A stretch of DNA of 11,575 nt from an uncultured Bacteroidales bacterium (GTDB taxonomy: Bacteria; Bacteroidota; Bacteroidia; Bacteroidales; UBA3663): the NCBI GenBank assembly GCA_905236195.1, contig CAJOOX010000071.1, positions 1 to 11,575 of the forward strand, given 5' to 3'. Shown here piece after piece: positions 1-6,735 of the stretch. A model generated the notes under the pieces. The model did not search any database. It worked only from the letters and a program-made list of their open reading frames with translations, and was not told the DNA's origin. Every line of letters begins with the position of its first letter. Within the stretch, counting starts at the first letter, position 1. Position numbers and translations under genes: made by a program.

Positions 1-973
1 CTGGCTTTGTCTGGGGTTCAGGCTTTGTCTGGGGTTCAGGTTTTGGTGCAGGCTGTTTTGCGGTTTCGGGCTGTTGGAATTCATCCGGTTGGACGAGTCC
101 TTCCACCCGATTATCGTTTTCGGAGGGAAGGCGACGCGTTTTCCAGTCTTGCCAATAACGGATGAATCCGTCGAAGATGCCATTGGCACAGGCATTGATT
201 CCGGCATCCGTGTTCAGGAAAATTTCTTCCCGCTGATTGGAGAGATACCCCAGTTCGACGAGGATGGCGGCCATGGGGGAGTAGCAGAGCACATAGAGGT
301 TGGCGGACTTGACGCCGCGGTTGTTGACATGGTTGCGATAAGATGTCGCCTTCATGGCGCTCACCAGAGCGTTCTGTACATATTTGGCAGCTTCCTTGGA
401 ATAGGCGCTGTGTTTCTGTCGCTGGGCTTCGAGGAAGATTTTCTGTTCCAGGGAAAGCGTTCCCTGGAAGTCGGCTTCCTTTCCGTCGAAATCAATATTC
501 TCGCGTTCGATATTCCATTTGTCCTGGATGCGTTTCTGTTCGCTGTCCTTTTTGGACTCTTTACCCGTAATGCCGAAGACGTAGGTCTCGACACCGTACG
601 CTGTGCGGTCGGGGGCCGCATTCACATGAATCGAAACAAACAGGTCTCCTTTGGAATCGCGGGCTTTTTGGGCACGGCTGGGAAGGGAGAGGGTTACGTC
701 CTTTTTACGGGTGTAAATGACGTCCACGCCCTTGCAGTTCTGCTCGACGAGTTGTCCGAATTTCAAAGCCACCTTCAGGGTGATGTCTTTTTCATTCATC
801 GAACGGTTACGTTTTTCTGTACCGGTATCATTGCCACCATGGCCGGCATCAATGATGAGCACAAACCGGTTGTGCTCTTTGTTGGGGGTGCCTTTGCTGT
901 TGTTTCGCGCATAGCCGGAAATGGCAATGGCGAAAGCTGTCAGAAGGATACCTATATAGTGCAGAATACGCAT
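1..973 (-). CDS. N-acetylmuramoyl-L-alanine amidase, Amidase_3 family (3' end missing)
   Basis: Zinc-dependent amidase that cuts the amide bond between N-acetylmuramic acid and L-alanine in peptidoglycan, acting in the periplasm during cell separation and wall turnover. The start at 973 gives 324 codons before the window ends. Residues 1-22 are a signal peptide (hydrophobic IGILLTAFAIAI, then GYA). The Amidase_3 domain covers about residues 36-275, with all metal and catalytic positions in place: H45 in DAGHGG, E61, H116 in SIHVNA and E240 in VELGYLSN. As in other Bacteroidetes homologues, a charged insert (about 135-195) lies between the last two motifs. After residue 285 comes a low-complexity tail rich in Pro, Gln, Lys and Glu with a repeated EPQTKP unit; what follows it lies outside the window. 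A promoter sits just upstream (1003-1034). The family is certain; the particular paralogue is not. Confidence 0.93.
   Translation of the reverse strand, partial: MRILHYIGILLTAFAIAISGYARNNSKGTPNKEHNRFVLIIDAGHGGNDTGTEKRNRSMNEKDITLKVALKFGQLVEQNCKGVDVIYTRKKDVTLSLPSRAQKARDSKGDLFVSIHVNAAPDRTAYGVETYVFGITGKESKKDSEQKRIQDKWNIERENIDFDGKEADFQGTLSLEQKIFLEAQRQKHSAYSKEAAKYVQNALVSAMKATSYRNHVNNRGVKSANLYVLCYSPMAAILVELGYLSNQREEIFLNTDAGINACANGIFDGFIRYWQDWKTRRLPSENDNRVEGLVQPDEFQQPETAKQPAPKPEPQTKPEPQTKP
3..38. repeat. 18-bp tandem repeat (2 copies) inside the amidase tail
   Basis: The 18-bp unit GGCTTTGTCTGGGGTTCA occurs twice without a gap (3-20 and 21-38), followed by a weak third partial copy. It is in frame with the amidase and encodes EPQTKP twice, so it adds or removes six residues per unit of a Pro-rich linker. 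The array may continue beyond the window start. Confidence 0.85.
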
Positions 974-1002
974 TTTATTCCAATTTTTTTTAAAATATGG
1001 GG

Positions 1003-1034
1003 CAAAGATACTAAACATTCTGTAAAATACAAAA
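1003..1034 (-). promoter_or_regulatory. Bacteroidetes-type promoter for the amidase gene
   Basis: On the minus strand, TTTTG (1034-1030) is followed after 19 bp by TATCTTTG (1010-1003), an exact match to the Bacteroidetes -33/-7 pattern (TTTG, 19-21 bp, TAnnTTTG). The -7 box lies 30 bp before the ATG at 973, leaving a short AT-rich leader. Confidence 0.75.
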
Positions 1035-1049
1035 TTTCTTTGTTATTTT

Positions 1050-1081
1050 TTTGGGTTTCTCGTCAAAAAACTGTATTTTTG
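1050..1081 (+). promoter_or_regulatory. Bacteroidetes-type promoter for aroE
   Basis: TTTG (1050-1053), a 20-bp spacer and TATTTTTG (1074-1081) fit the Bacteroidetes promoter pattern. The start codon at 1144 is 62 bp downstream. The promoter is back to back with that of the amidase, and the two do not overlap. A second weaker -7-like string, TGTCTTTG, lies at 1106-1113. Confidence 0.65.
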
Positions 1082-1143
1082 CAAAGCAATAGACGCAAAA
1101 TATATTGTCTTTGCTGAATTAACTGCTAAATGACGTTATAATT

Positions 1144-1938
1144 ATGAGTACAAAAAAATACGGACTTCTGGGTCATCCTTTGGGTCACTCTTTTTCCCGC
1201 AGTTTCCACACTGAACGGTTTGCCCGGTTGGGGATTGATGCCGTCTATGAGAATTTTGATTTGGGCACTCTCGACCGTTTTCCGGCCTTGATTCAAAACG
1301 AGCCGATGCTCAGTGGACTGAATGTCACCATTCCCTATAAACAGCAGGTGATGTCTTATCTTGATGAGCTTTCTCCTATGGCCGAACGCATTGGTGCTGT
1401 GAATGTCATTAAGGTGGAACATCTCAGCGATGATGAGGCCTTACAGTCTGCTACACATTTAAGAGGCGTCCGTCTGACGGGCTACAATTCCGATATCGTC
1501 GGATTCAAACAATCACTGCAGCCCCTGCTGGAAGATGCTGAGAAACGACCGGAGCGGGCGCTGATTCTCGGCACAGGCGGAGCCTCCAAGGCCATCCGGG
1601 CCGGATTGGAGGATTTCGGCATTCATCCCACCTTCGTTTCGCGTATGGCTCATCCCAAACAGGGCATTCTCTCGTATGAGGATCTTACGCCGGAGATTAT
1701 GAAACGCAATCTGCTGATTGTGAACTGCACGCCGTTGGGCATGTTCCCGAATGTGGAGACCTGTCCGGCCATTCCCTATGAACTCTTGACGCCCGGGCAT
1801 ATCTGCTTCGATATAGTCTACAATCCCTGTGAGACACTGTTTATGAAAAAAGCGGCGGCTCAGGGCGCGGTGGTGAAGTGCGGACAGGAGATGCTGGAGG
1901 GACAGGCTATCGAATCATATCGTCTTTGGACGGAATGA
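1144..1938 (+). CDS. aroE: Shikimate dehydrogenase (NADP+)
   Basis: Cytoplasmic enzyme of the shikimate pathway that reduces 3-dehydroshikimate to shikimate with NADPH, on the route to aromatic amino acids. It is 264 residues long, slightly below the usual 270-285. The N-terminal substrate domain shows GLLGHPLGHSFS (7-18, the shikimate-binding Ser pair), NVTIPYK (60-66, catalytic K66), GAVN with N87 and YNSD with catalytic D117. The Rossmann domain shows GTGGASKA (143-150), NCTPLGM (194-200) and the C-terminal GQEMLEGQA (247-255, substrate Gln). All key residues are present, so it should be active. The ATG at 1144 puts MSTKKYGLLG at the normal family start. Its last 24 bp overlap the convergent mlaF gene, and no terminator lies between the two. 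Confidence 0.95.
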   Translation: MSTKKYGLLGHPLGHSFSRSFHTERFARLGIDAVYENFDLGTLDRFPALIQNEPMLSGLNVTIPYKQQVMSYLDELSPMAERIGAVNVIKVEHLSDDEALQSATHLRGVRLTGYNSDIVGFKQSLQPLLEDAEKRPERALILGTGGASKAIRAGLEDFGIHPTFVSRMAHPKQGILSYEDLTPEIMKRNLLIVNCTPLGMFPNVETCPAIPYELLTPGHICFDIVYNPCETLFMKKAAAQGAVVKCGQEMLEGQAIESYRLWTE

Positions 1939-2673
1939 CTGCAGTATAGGCGATGCATAGATGAAGTCCTGGAGCGTGGGTGATTCCTTCTGCTTCAGGA
2001 TTTCATTTTTTGTGCCCACCCATTCGACGCGGCCTTTCGAGAGAAACGTGATGGTGTCACCGATACCCAGCACAGAATTCATGTCGTGGGTATTGATAAC
2101 GGTTGTGATGTTGTATTCTTTGGTGATATCGTCCAACAGCTGGTCAATCAGAATTGAGCGTTGTGGGTCCAGACCCGAGTTGGGTTCGTCGCAGAACAGG
2201 AACTTGGGATTCATGGCGATGGCTCTGGCGATGGCGGCGCGTTTCTGCATGCCGCCCGAGAGTTCGTTGGGGAATTTGTCATGTGCCTGACTCATGCCCA
2301 CGCGGTCAAGACAGAATCTGACTCGTTCCTCGCGTTCCCTGACGGTTTTGTTGCTGAACATCACCAGCGGGAATGCCACGTTTTCGGCCACTGTCATCGA
2401 GTCGAAGAGGGCCGAACCCTGGAAGAGCACGCCCACCTGCCGGTGGAAGGTCTTCAGTTGTTTGTCGCTGAGCTGGGTGATATCCAGGTCGTTGGCCAGA
2501 ATCTGTCCGCTGTCGGGGGTGTGCAGACCGATGAGACATTTGAGCAGCACCGTTTTGCCGGAGCCCGATTGGCCGATGATGAGATTGTTCATGCCGGGAC
2601 GGAAGGTGCAGCTGATGTCGTGGAGCACGTGCTGATTATCGAAACTTTTATTTAAACCTTTTACAACAATCAT
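1915..2673 (-). CDS. mlaF: MlaF-type ABC transporter ATPase (phospholipid transport)
   Basis: Cytoplasmic ATPase thought to power the MlaE permease in moving phospholipid between the inner and outer membranes (maintenance of lipid asymmetry). It has 252 residues. Seen: Walker A GQSGSGKT (34-41), Q-loop Q85 in the string FQGSALFDSMTVAENVAFPL that is typical of the Mla/Ttg2A group, signature LSGGM (138-142), Walker B FLFCDEP with E163, and switch H196. The ATG at 2673 is chosen because MIVVKGLNKSF fits the family start and lies 2 bp after the mlaE stop; a longer frame up to 2838 runs inside mlaE and is rejected. The two genes surely form one transcript. An MCE-domain (MlaD-like) partner would be expected for a full system and is not in this window. 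Confidence 0.9.
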   Translation of the reverse strand: MIVVKGLNKSFDNQHVLHDISCTFRPGMNNLIIGQSGSGKTVLLKCLIGLHTPDSGQILANDLDITQLSDKQLKTFHRQVGVLFQGSALFDSMTVAENVAFPLVMFSNKTVREREERVRFCLDRVGMSQAHDKFPNELSGGMQKRAAIARAIAMNPKFLFCDEPNSGLDPQRSILIDQLLDDITKEYNITTVINTHDMNSVLGIGDTITFLSKGRVEWVGTKNEILKQKESPTLQDFIYASPILQSFRPKTI

Positions 2674-2675
2674 TT

Positions 2676-3422
2676 TCAGATGAGGATTTTGGTGAGAATG
2701 ATGTCCCAAAGAAGAACCATCACACTCGTAATCACAACGGAGTCGGTGGCTGCTTTTCCCACCTGCGTAGCGCCGCCCTTGACGGTGTATCCGAAATAAG
2801 AAGCGATGCTGGAAATCAGGAAGCCGTAGAAGAGACACTTCTTGAGGCTGTACCAGACACTTGAGGGTTCGAAGAACGACTGGATGCCATAGATGTAATC
2901 GGAAATCGGCAAGGTGCCGAACAGCTGTGCGATGAGTCCGCCGCCTATCAGTCCGAGAAAGATGGAAAAGATGCCTAACATGGGCATTCCCAACACCAGG
3001 GCTACAATTTTGGGCAGAATCAGGTAGTTGGCCGAATTGACGCCCATGATGTCCAAGGCATCAATCTGTTCGGTGATGCGCATCGTGCCGATTTCGGAGG
3101 CGATGTTGGACCCTATTTTGCCGGCGAGTATCAGGGCAATGATGGAGGAAGAGAACTCCAGAATCAGAATTTCTCTGGTAGTGAAGCCCAGGGTGTAGCG
3201 GGGCAGCAGGGGCGAGAACATCTTGTTCTGAATCTGGATGCAGCATACGGCACCGATAAAGAGCGAGATGAGGCATACGATGCCGATCGAGTCGATTACC
3301 AGGGAGTTGTATTCCCTTACGGTTGACTTGGCGAACAGCTTAAACCTGTCGGGCCGGGTGAACACACGCCCCATGAGTTTGACATAGCTTCCAAATGAAC
3401 TTATTTGGTCTGCAATGATCAT
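2676..3422 (-). CDS. mlaE: MlaE-type ABC transporter permease
   Basis: Inner-membrane permease of the MlaE family, partner of the ATPase that follows it 2 bp downstream. It has 248 residues, normal for the family. An N-terminal amphipathic stretch (1-35) is followed by hydrophobic segments near 44-64, 85-108, 135-165, 195-212 and 226-247. The family signature is clear: AGKIGSNIASEIGTMRITEQ (100-119), then IDALDIMGVN (120-129), and the late motif GYTVKGGATQVGKAATDSVV (211-230). The start at 3422 (MIIADQISSFGSYV) is preferred over an in-frame ATG at 3476, because the longer form would begin upstream of the promoter -7 box at 3454-3461. The gene is transcribed divergently from lptB. Confidence 0.91.
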   Translation of the reverse strand: MIIADQISSFGSYVKLMGRVFTRPDRFKLFAKSTVREYNSLVIDSIGIVCLISLFIGAVCCIQIQNKMFSPLLPRYTLGFTTREILILEFSSSIIALILAGKIGSNIASEIGTMRITEQIDALDIMGVNSANYLILPKIVALVLGMPMLGIFSIFLGLIGGGLIAQLFGTLPISDYIYGIQSFFEPSSVWYSLKKCLFYGFLISSIASYFGYTVKGGATQVGKAATDSVVITSVMVLLWDIILTKILI

Positions 3423-3453
3423 AGTTTTAACTTTAAAAACGCAAATTCTGCTG

Positions 3454-3461
3454 CAAAGATA
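3454..3461 (-). promoter_or_regulatory. -7 box of the mlaE-mlaF promoter
   Basis: The minus strand reads TATCTTTG here, a perfect Bacteroidetes -7 box, 31 bp before the mlaE ATG. No good -33 box is found at the expected 19-21 bp; the only TTTG (3477-3474) is just 12 bp away. It supports the mlaE start at 3422. Confidence 0.65.
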
Positions 3462-3504
3462 CGATTTTTTTCTCAAACACGTGGCATATTTCCCAAAAAA
3501 ACAT

Positions 3505-3512
3505 TATATTTG
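3505..3512 (+). promoter_or_regulatory. -7 box of the lptB promoter
   Basis: TATATTTG fits the TAnnTTTG pattern, 21 bp before the lptB ATG at 3534, so the leader should be very short. No clear -33 box is visible near 3482-3486. The bases that follow (GCACCGAGATTTT) are repeated after the promoter of the gene at 10999. Confidence 0.6.
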
Positions 3513-3533
3513 CACCGAGATTTTTGATTTTTT

Positions 3534-4346
3534 ATGTCAGAAGATGTAACTCGCAGTGTCCTAAGGACTGAGAACCTCGTCAAACGCTATGGTCCGCGCA
3601 CCGTTGCCAATCATGTCAGTATTGACGTGAAGCAGGGCGAAATCGTAGGGTTGTTGGGCCCCAATGGCGCCGGCAAGACCACGACGTTCTATATGACTAC
3701 TGGTCTGATAACCCCGAACGAGGGTAAAATATTTCTTGACGGGGTGGATATTACGTCCTACCCGGTCTATCGCCGTGCAAAGACCGGCATCGGCTACCTC
3801 GCCCAGGAAGCCTCAGTCTATCGCAAAATGACAGTTGAGGACAATATTCTGGCGACACTCCAGATGACCAACCTTCCCGAAGAGGAACAGAAGGAGCGAT
3901 TGGAAAGCCTTATTGCAGAGTTCCGCCTCACCAAGGTTCGCAAGAATCTGGGCGACCGTCTCTCGGGTGGAGAACGACGCCGTTGTGAGATTGCTCGCTG
4001 TCTTGCCATTTCGCCCAAGTTCATCATGTTGGACGAACCTTTTGCCGGTGTCGATCCCATCGCCGTGGAGGATATCCAATATATCGTCTATAAACTCAAA
4101 GAGAAGAATATCGGAATCCTTATTACCGACCACAATGCACCCGAGACACTCTCGATTGTCGATCGTGCCTATCTGCTCTTCGAGGGAAAAATTCTGTTCC
4201 AGGGAACCTCCGAGGAACTTGCCTCCAACGAAATGGTGAAGGAACGCTATCTGGGTCGCAGTTTCGTTTTCCATCGTAAAGATTTCACTTTACAGTCCAC
4301 CTCGGAAATTCTGCTTTCCAAACAGCAGGAACAGCCCGTAAATTAA
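3534..4346 (+). CDS. lptB: LPS export ABC transporter ATPase LptB
   Basis: Cytoplasmic ATPase that, with the LptF/LptG permease, extracts lipopolysaccharide from the inner membrane for delivery to the outer membrane. It has 270 residues, longer than the roughly 240 of E. coli LptB, because of a C-terminal tail after about residue 242 (GRSFVFHRKDF onwards). Seen: Walker A GPNGAGKTT (42-50), Q-loop Q91 in YLAQEASVYRKMT (the string that separates LptB from other ABC ATPases), signature LSGGE (143-147), Walker B FIMLDEPF with E168, and switch H200 in ITDHN. The late GRSF follows the family's KRYLG-type end. The start at 3534 fits the family and lies just after its -7 box. lptF/lptG are not in the window. 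Confidence 0.94.
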   Translation: MSEDVTRSVLRTENLVKRYGPRTVANHVSIDVKQGEIVGLLGPNGAGKTTTFYMTTGLITPNEGKIFLDGVDITSYPVYRRAKTGIGYLAQEASVYRKMTVEDNILATLQMTNLPEEEQKERLESLIAEFRLTKVRKNLGDRLSGGERRRCEIARCLAISPKFIMLDEPFAGVDPIAVEDIQYIVYKLKEKNIGILITDHNAPETLSIVDRAYLLFEGKILFQGTSEELASNEMVKERYLGRSFVFHRKDFTLQSTSEILLSKQQEQPVN

Positions 4347-4354
4347 TATCACAG

Positions 4355-4519
4355 ATGCTCAACAAAAACTACGCTATACACTGGTACAACGAAATCCGTG
4401 CCGCCGCACAGGGCGATGCGGGAGCCAAAGAGCGTATCCGGGCAGAGGAGGAGCGTCGGCGCGAAGAAGCGTTGCCACCCCTGCTCGATGAGGTCGAGAA
4501 GACATTGCATATTCTCTGA
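4355..4519 (+). CDS. Small hypothetical protein, 54 residues
   Basis: I do not recognise this protein. It begins MLNKNYAIHWYNEI and has a strongly charged centre (AKERIRAEEERRREE, residues 24-38) that should form a helix, then a Pro-Pro break and an acidic end. There is no signal peptide or membrane segment. The ATG lies 8 bp after the lptB stop in the same direction, so translation from the lptB transcript is likely. Codon choice (many GCC, CGT and GAG codons) resembles the neighbours. A weak hairpin follows the stop. That it is a real gene is an inference from position, codon use and a clean stop; homologues would decide it. Confidence 0.55.
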   Translation: MLNKNYAIHWYNEIRAAAQGDAGAKERIRAEEERRREEALPPLLDEVEKTLHIL

Positions 4520-4521
4520 GT

Positions 4522-4559
4522 CCCAGCTACCTGCCGGAGATCTGGGTTTCAGTTTTTTT
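4522..4559 (+). terminator. Possible weak terminator after lptB and the 54-codon gene
   Basis: CCCAG (4522-4526) and CTGGG (4542-4546) can pair, with an additional CT/AG pair inside, and a run of seven T follows at 4553-4559. The stem is short and the loop long, so it may be only partial. Confidence 0.4.
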
Positions 4560-4583
4560 ATACTTTTAAATACATTAAAAAAT

Positions 4584-4865
4584 ATGGACAGGCCGTTATC
4601 AAAGACACAAGTGGCCAAGGATGTAATCTTTGGCAAGAACAAACCCGAAAGGGTCGCCGAGTGGTACAATTTGACGGTAGAATACGTCAACCGCTGTGTG
4701 AGGGAGTTCCAGGCTGATGATGCCGCATACCGCAGCCGAGAGCGTGAACGCAACCGCGAGCAGAACCGACACAACCGCTACGATGCGCAGATACGTCAAA
4801 AGTACGGCATTGAGGCCCCCGATGCCCAAGATAAGCTTGAAGAAAGGCCGCGTCGCCGACGCTGA
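4584..4865 (+). CDS. Hypothetical basic protein, 93 residues
   Basis: No function is recognised. The N-terminal half (MDRPLSKTQV, then FGKNKPERVAEWYNLTVEYV, 16-35) looks like a compact helical unit; the C-terminal half is very rich in Arg, Glu, Gln and Asn (RSRERERNREQNRHNRY, residues 50-66) and ends in five Arg among its last six residues. This composition suggests a nucleic-acid or ribosome contact, but that is inference only. An AT-rich stretch lies before the ATG, which is preferred over a longer in-frame version from 4398 because that extension runs through the 54-codon gene in another frame and through the hairpin. The gene ends right before a strong terminator, which supports a real transcript. 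Confidence 0.7.
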   Translation: MDRPLSKTQVAKDVIFGKNKPERVAEWYNLTVEYVNRCVREFQADDAAYRSRERERNREQNRHNRYDAQIRQKYGIEAPDAQDKLEERPRRRR

Positions 4866-4873
4866 ACAAAAAG

Positions 4874-4905
4874 TCCCCGGAGAGAAGGCTCCGGGGATTT
4901 TTTGT
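4874..4905. terminator. Strong two-way Rho-independent terminator
   Basis: A perfect 9-bp stem TCCCCGGAG (4874-4882) and CTCCGGGGA (4889-4897) with a 6-base loop is followed on the plus strand by TTTTTTGTTTTT and on the minus strand by CTTTTTGTT. It sits between the 93-codon gene (plus) and the downstream sigma factor gene (minus), so it can end transcripts from both sides. Confidence 0.9.
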
Positions 4906-4922
4906 TTTTAACCGTTTAGTTT

Positions 4923-5783
4923 TTATAGGTAAGGTAGCAGCTTTTTTGCTTCCGGCGACTCCTTTAACTTGTTGAGTGCGCGTTCGCGTACTTGGCGTAC
5001 ACGTTCACGGGTGAGACCCAGTTCGTTGCAGATTTCTTCCGTCGAAAGTTCGCGTCCGTTGAGTCCGAAAGTGTAGCGTATCACGTCCCGTTCGCGGTCT
5101 TTGAGCAGATTGTCAATCAGATTGTTGATGTCGGTGCGCATCGATTCGCTGTTGAGGGTCGAGTCGGTGGCATCGCCGGTTGTGTCGGGAGTTACGTCGA
5201 GCAGTGTGCCGGTGTCGTCATCCTGCAGTGGGGTGTCGAGTGAAACACCGCGGCTGTTGGCCGACATGGTCTCTCTTACTTTTTTTACCGTGATGCCCAG
5301 TTCGTCGGCCAGCTCTTCGATGGTTGCAGGACGGTTCTGCTCCTGCTCGTAACGGTTTTGGATCTGCCGGATTTGACGAATCATATTACTCTGGTTGCCG
5401 GGCAGACGCACCATTCTCGACTGTTCAGAAAGTGCCTGCATGATGCTTTGACGAATCCACCAGACGGCATAGGAAATGAATTTGAAACCGCGTGTTTCGT
5501 CGAATTTTTCGGCCGCTTTCACCAATCCCACATTGCCTTCGGAAATCAGGTCCGAGAGTGAGAGACCCTGGTTCTGGTAGAGCTTGGCGACAGAGACCAC
5601 GAATCTCAGATTCGCCCTTACCAGCCGGTCCAAAGCGGCCGCATCTCCCTTATGGATGCGTTGCGCCAGATCCACCTCCTCATCGGGAGTAATCATTTTT
5701 TCGCGCGAAATCGCTGCCAGGTAGGTTTCGATGGATTCTTCCTGGCGATGGGTGATGTTTTGTGTAATCTTAATCTGTCTCAT
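4923..5783 (-). CDS. Sigma-70 factor, RpoD/SigA-like, paralogue A (downstream copy)
   Basis: RNA polymerase sigma subunit of 286 residues, without the long N-terminal region 1.1 and spacer of proteobacterial RpoD. In order: region 1.2 near 15-45 (EESIETYLAAISREKM), region 2 at about 48-120 (LVRANLRFVVSVAK, then GLVKAAEKFDETRGFKFISY and the promoter-melting VWWIRQSI), region 3 at about 125-205 and region 4 at about 220-286, with the helix-turn-helix LTRERVRQ (257-264). The start at 5783 gives MRQIKITQNIT, the usual beginning of Bacteroidetes primary-type sigma factors. It starts 3 bp after the stop of paralogue B, so the two are co-transcribed. Region 2-3 contains LPGNQSNMIRQIR, where the main Bacteroidales sigma factor, as I recall it, has LPLNQVGSLNKI; this suggests a group 2 (non-essential) sigma rather than the housekeeping one. 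Confidence 0.9.
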   Translation of the reverse strand: MRQIKITQNITHRQEESIETYLAAISREKMITPDEEVDLAQRIHKGDAAALDRLVRANLRFVVSVAKLYQNQGLSLSDLISEGNVGLVKAAEKFDETRGFKFISYAVWWIRQSIMQALSEQSRMVRLPGNQSNMIRQIRQIQNRYEQEQNRPATIEELADELGITVKKVRETMSANSRGVSLDTPLQDDDTGTLLDVTPDTTGDATDSTLNSESMRTDINNLIDNLLKDRERDVIRYTFGLNGRELSTEEICNELGLTRERVRQVRERALNKLKESPEAKKLLPYL

Positions 5784-5786
5784 AGC

Positions 5787-6647
5787 TTAAAAATAAGCTA
5801 GCAACTGATGGGAATATTCGCTGTTTTTGATTTTGATAATCGCCTTTTCGTGTATTTGGCGCACGCGTTCACGGGTCAGTCCCAGTTCGAGACTGATCTC
5901 TTCGAAAGTCTTTTCCTGTCCGTCCAAACCGTAGAGATCTTTGATAATCTTGATTTCGCGGGCATTGAGTATCTTGTTCAGCACGATATCCAATTCAGTG
6001 CGAAGCGACTCGGTGTTCAGACTCGAGTCCGTAGCGGGGGATAGGCGGTCGGGTGTCACATCGAGCAGCGTACCGTCCTCGTCATCCTGCAGGGGGGTGT
6101 CGAGCGACACGCCGCGGCTGTTGGCAGCCATGGTCTCGCGTACTTTATCGACTGTGATGTCCAGTTCTTCGGCAATCTCTTCGAGGGTCGCCGGACGGTT
6201 CTGTTCCTGTTCGTAGCGGTTCTGAATCACACGTATCTGGCGAATCATATTGCTCTGGTTGCCGGGCAGTCGTACCATACGGGCCTGTTCCGACAGCGCC
6301 TGCATAATGCTCTGCCGAATCCACCATACTGCGTACGAAATGAATTTGAATCCGCGTGTTTCATCGAATTTTTCAGCGGCTTTCACAAGCCCCACGTTAC
6401 CTTCGGAAATAAGGTCTGAAAGCGAAAGACCCTGATTTTGGTAGAGTTTGGCTACAGATACGACGAATCTCAGATTCGCCCTTACAAGTTTATCCAAGGC
6501 CGCTTGGTCTCCCTTGTGGATGCGTTGCGCGAGATCCACCTCCTCATCCAGCGAAACCATCCTTTCGCGTGATATCGCGTTCAGGTAGGTTTCAATCGAC
6601 TCTTCCGAGCGACGGGTGATGTTCTGCGTAATTTTTATTTGTCTCAT
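5787..6647 (-). CDS. Sigma-70 factor, RpoD/SigA-like, paralogue B (upstream copy)
   Basis: Second sigma-70 subunit, also exactly 286 residues if started at 6647, which gives the same MRQIKITQNIT beginning as its neighbour; an in-frame ATG at 6683 would add 12 unlike residues and is rejected. Regions 1.2, 2 and 3 are about 90 percent identical by eye to paralogue A, including the whole of region 2.3-2.4. From about residue 190 to the end identity falls to about half: region 4 reads NAREIKIIKDLYGLDGQEKT here, against KDRERDVIRYTFGLNGRELS in A, although the recognition helix LTRERVRQ is kept. Synonymous codons differ widely even where the protein is identical, so the duplication is old. No clear -7 box lies in the 88 bp upstream; it may be read through from the htpG-serB-VTT genes. 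Confidence 0.9.
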   Translation of the reverse strand: MRQIKITQNITRRSEESIETYLNAISRERMVSLDEEVDLAQRIHKGDQAALDKLVRANLRFVVSVAKLYQNQGLSLSDLISEGNVGLVKAAEKFDETRGFKFISYAVWWIRQSIMQALSEQARMVRLPGNQSNMIRQIRVIQNRYEQEQNRPATLEEIAEELDITVDKVRETMAANSRGVSLDTPLQDDEDGTLLDVTPDRLSPATDSSLNTESLRTELDIVLNKILNAREIKIIKDLYGLDGQEKTFEEISLELGLTRERVRQIHEKAIIKIKNSEYSHQLLAYF

Positions 6648-6675
6648 TCTATGTAGTTTAGTTTTTATATAACGA

Positions 6676-6709
6676 ACAAACACTCCGAAAAGTTCATTCC
6701 GGGGTGAAT
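6676..6709 (-). terminator. Possible weak terminator or attenuator before the sigma pair
   Basis: On the minus strand CACCCCG (6707-6701) can pair with CGGAGTG (6687-6681), with one G-U pair, and TTTGTT follows. The stem is short and the T run interrupted, so it would at most reduce read-through from the VTT gene into the sigma genes. Confidence 0.35.
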
Positions 6710-6735
6710 TTTTAGATTATTTAACAAATAAAACT

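Noticed and set aside
74..1117. Long open frame (347 codons) on the plus strand over the amidase gene
   Set aside because: It is antisense to a gene with intact catalytic motifs, has no recognisable domain and runs through both promoters at its end.
2674..2838. N-terminal extension of MlaF by 55 residues
   Set aside because: It lies fully inside mlaE in another frame, and MlaF proteins begin at MIVVKGLNKSF.
4349..4774. 141-codon open frame on the minus strand over the two small genes
   Set aside because: It has no recognisable features and is antisense to the terminator-linked small genes; codon use fits the plus strand better.
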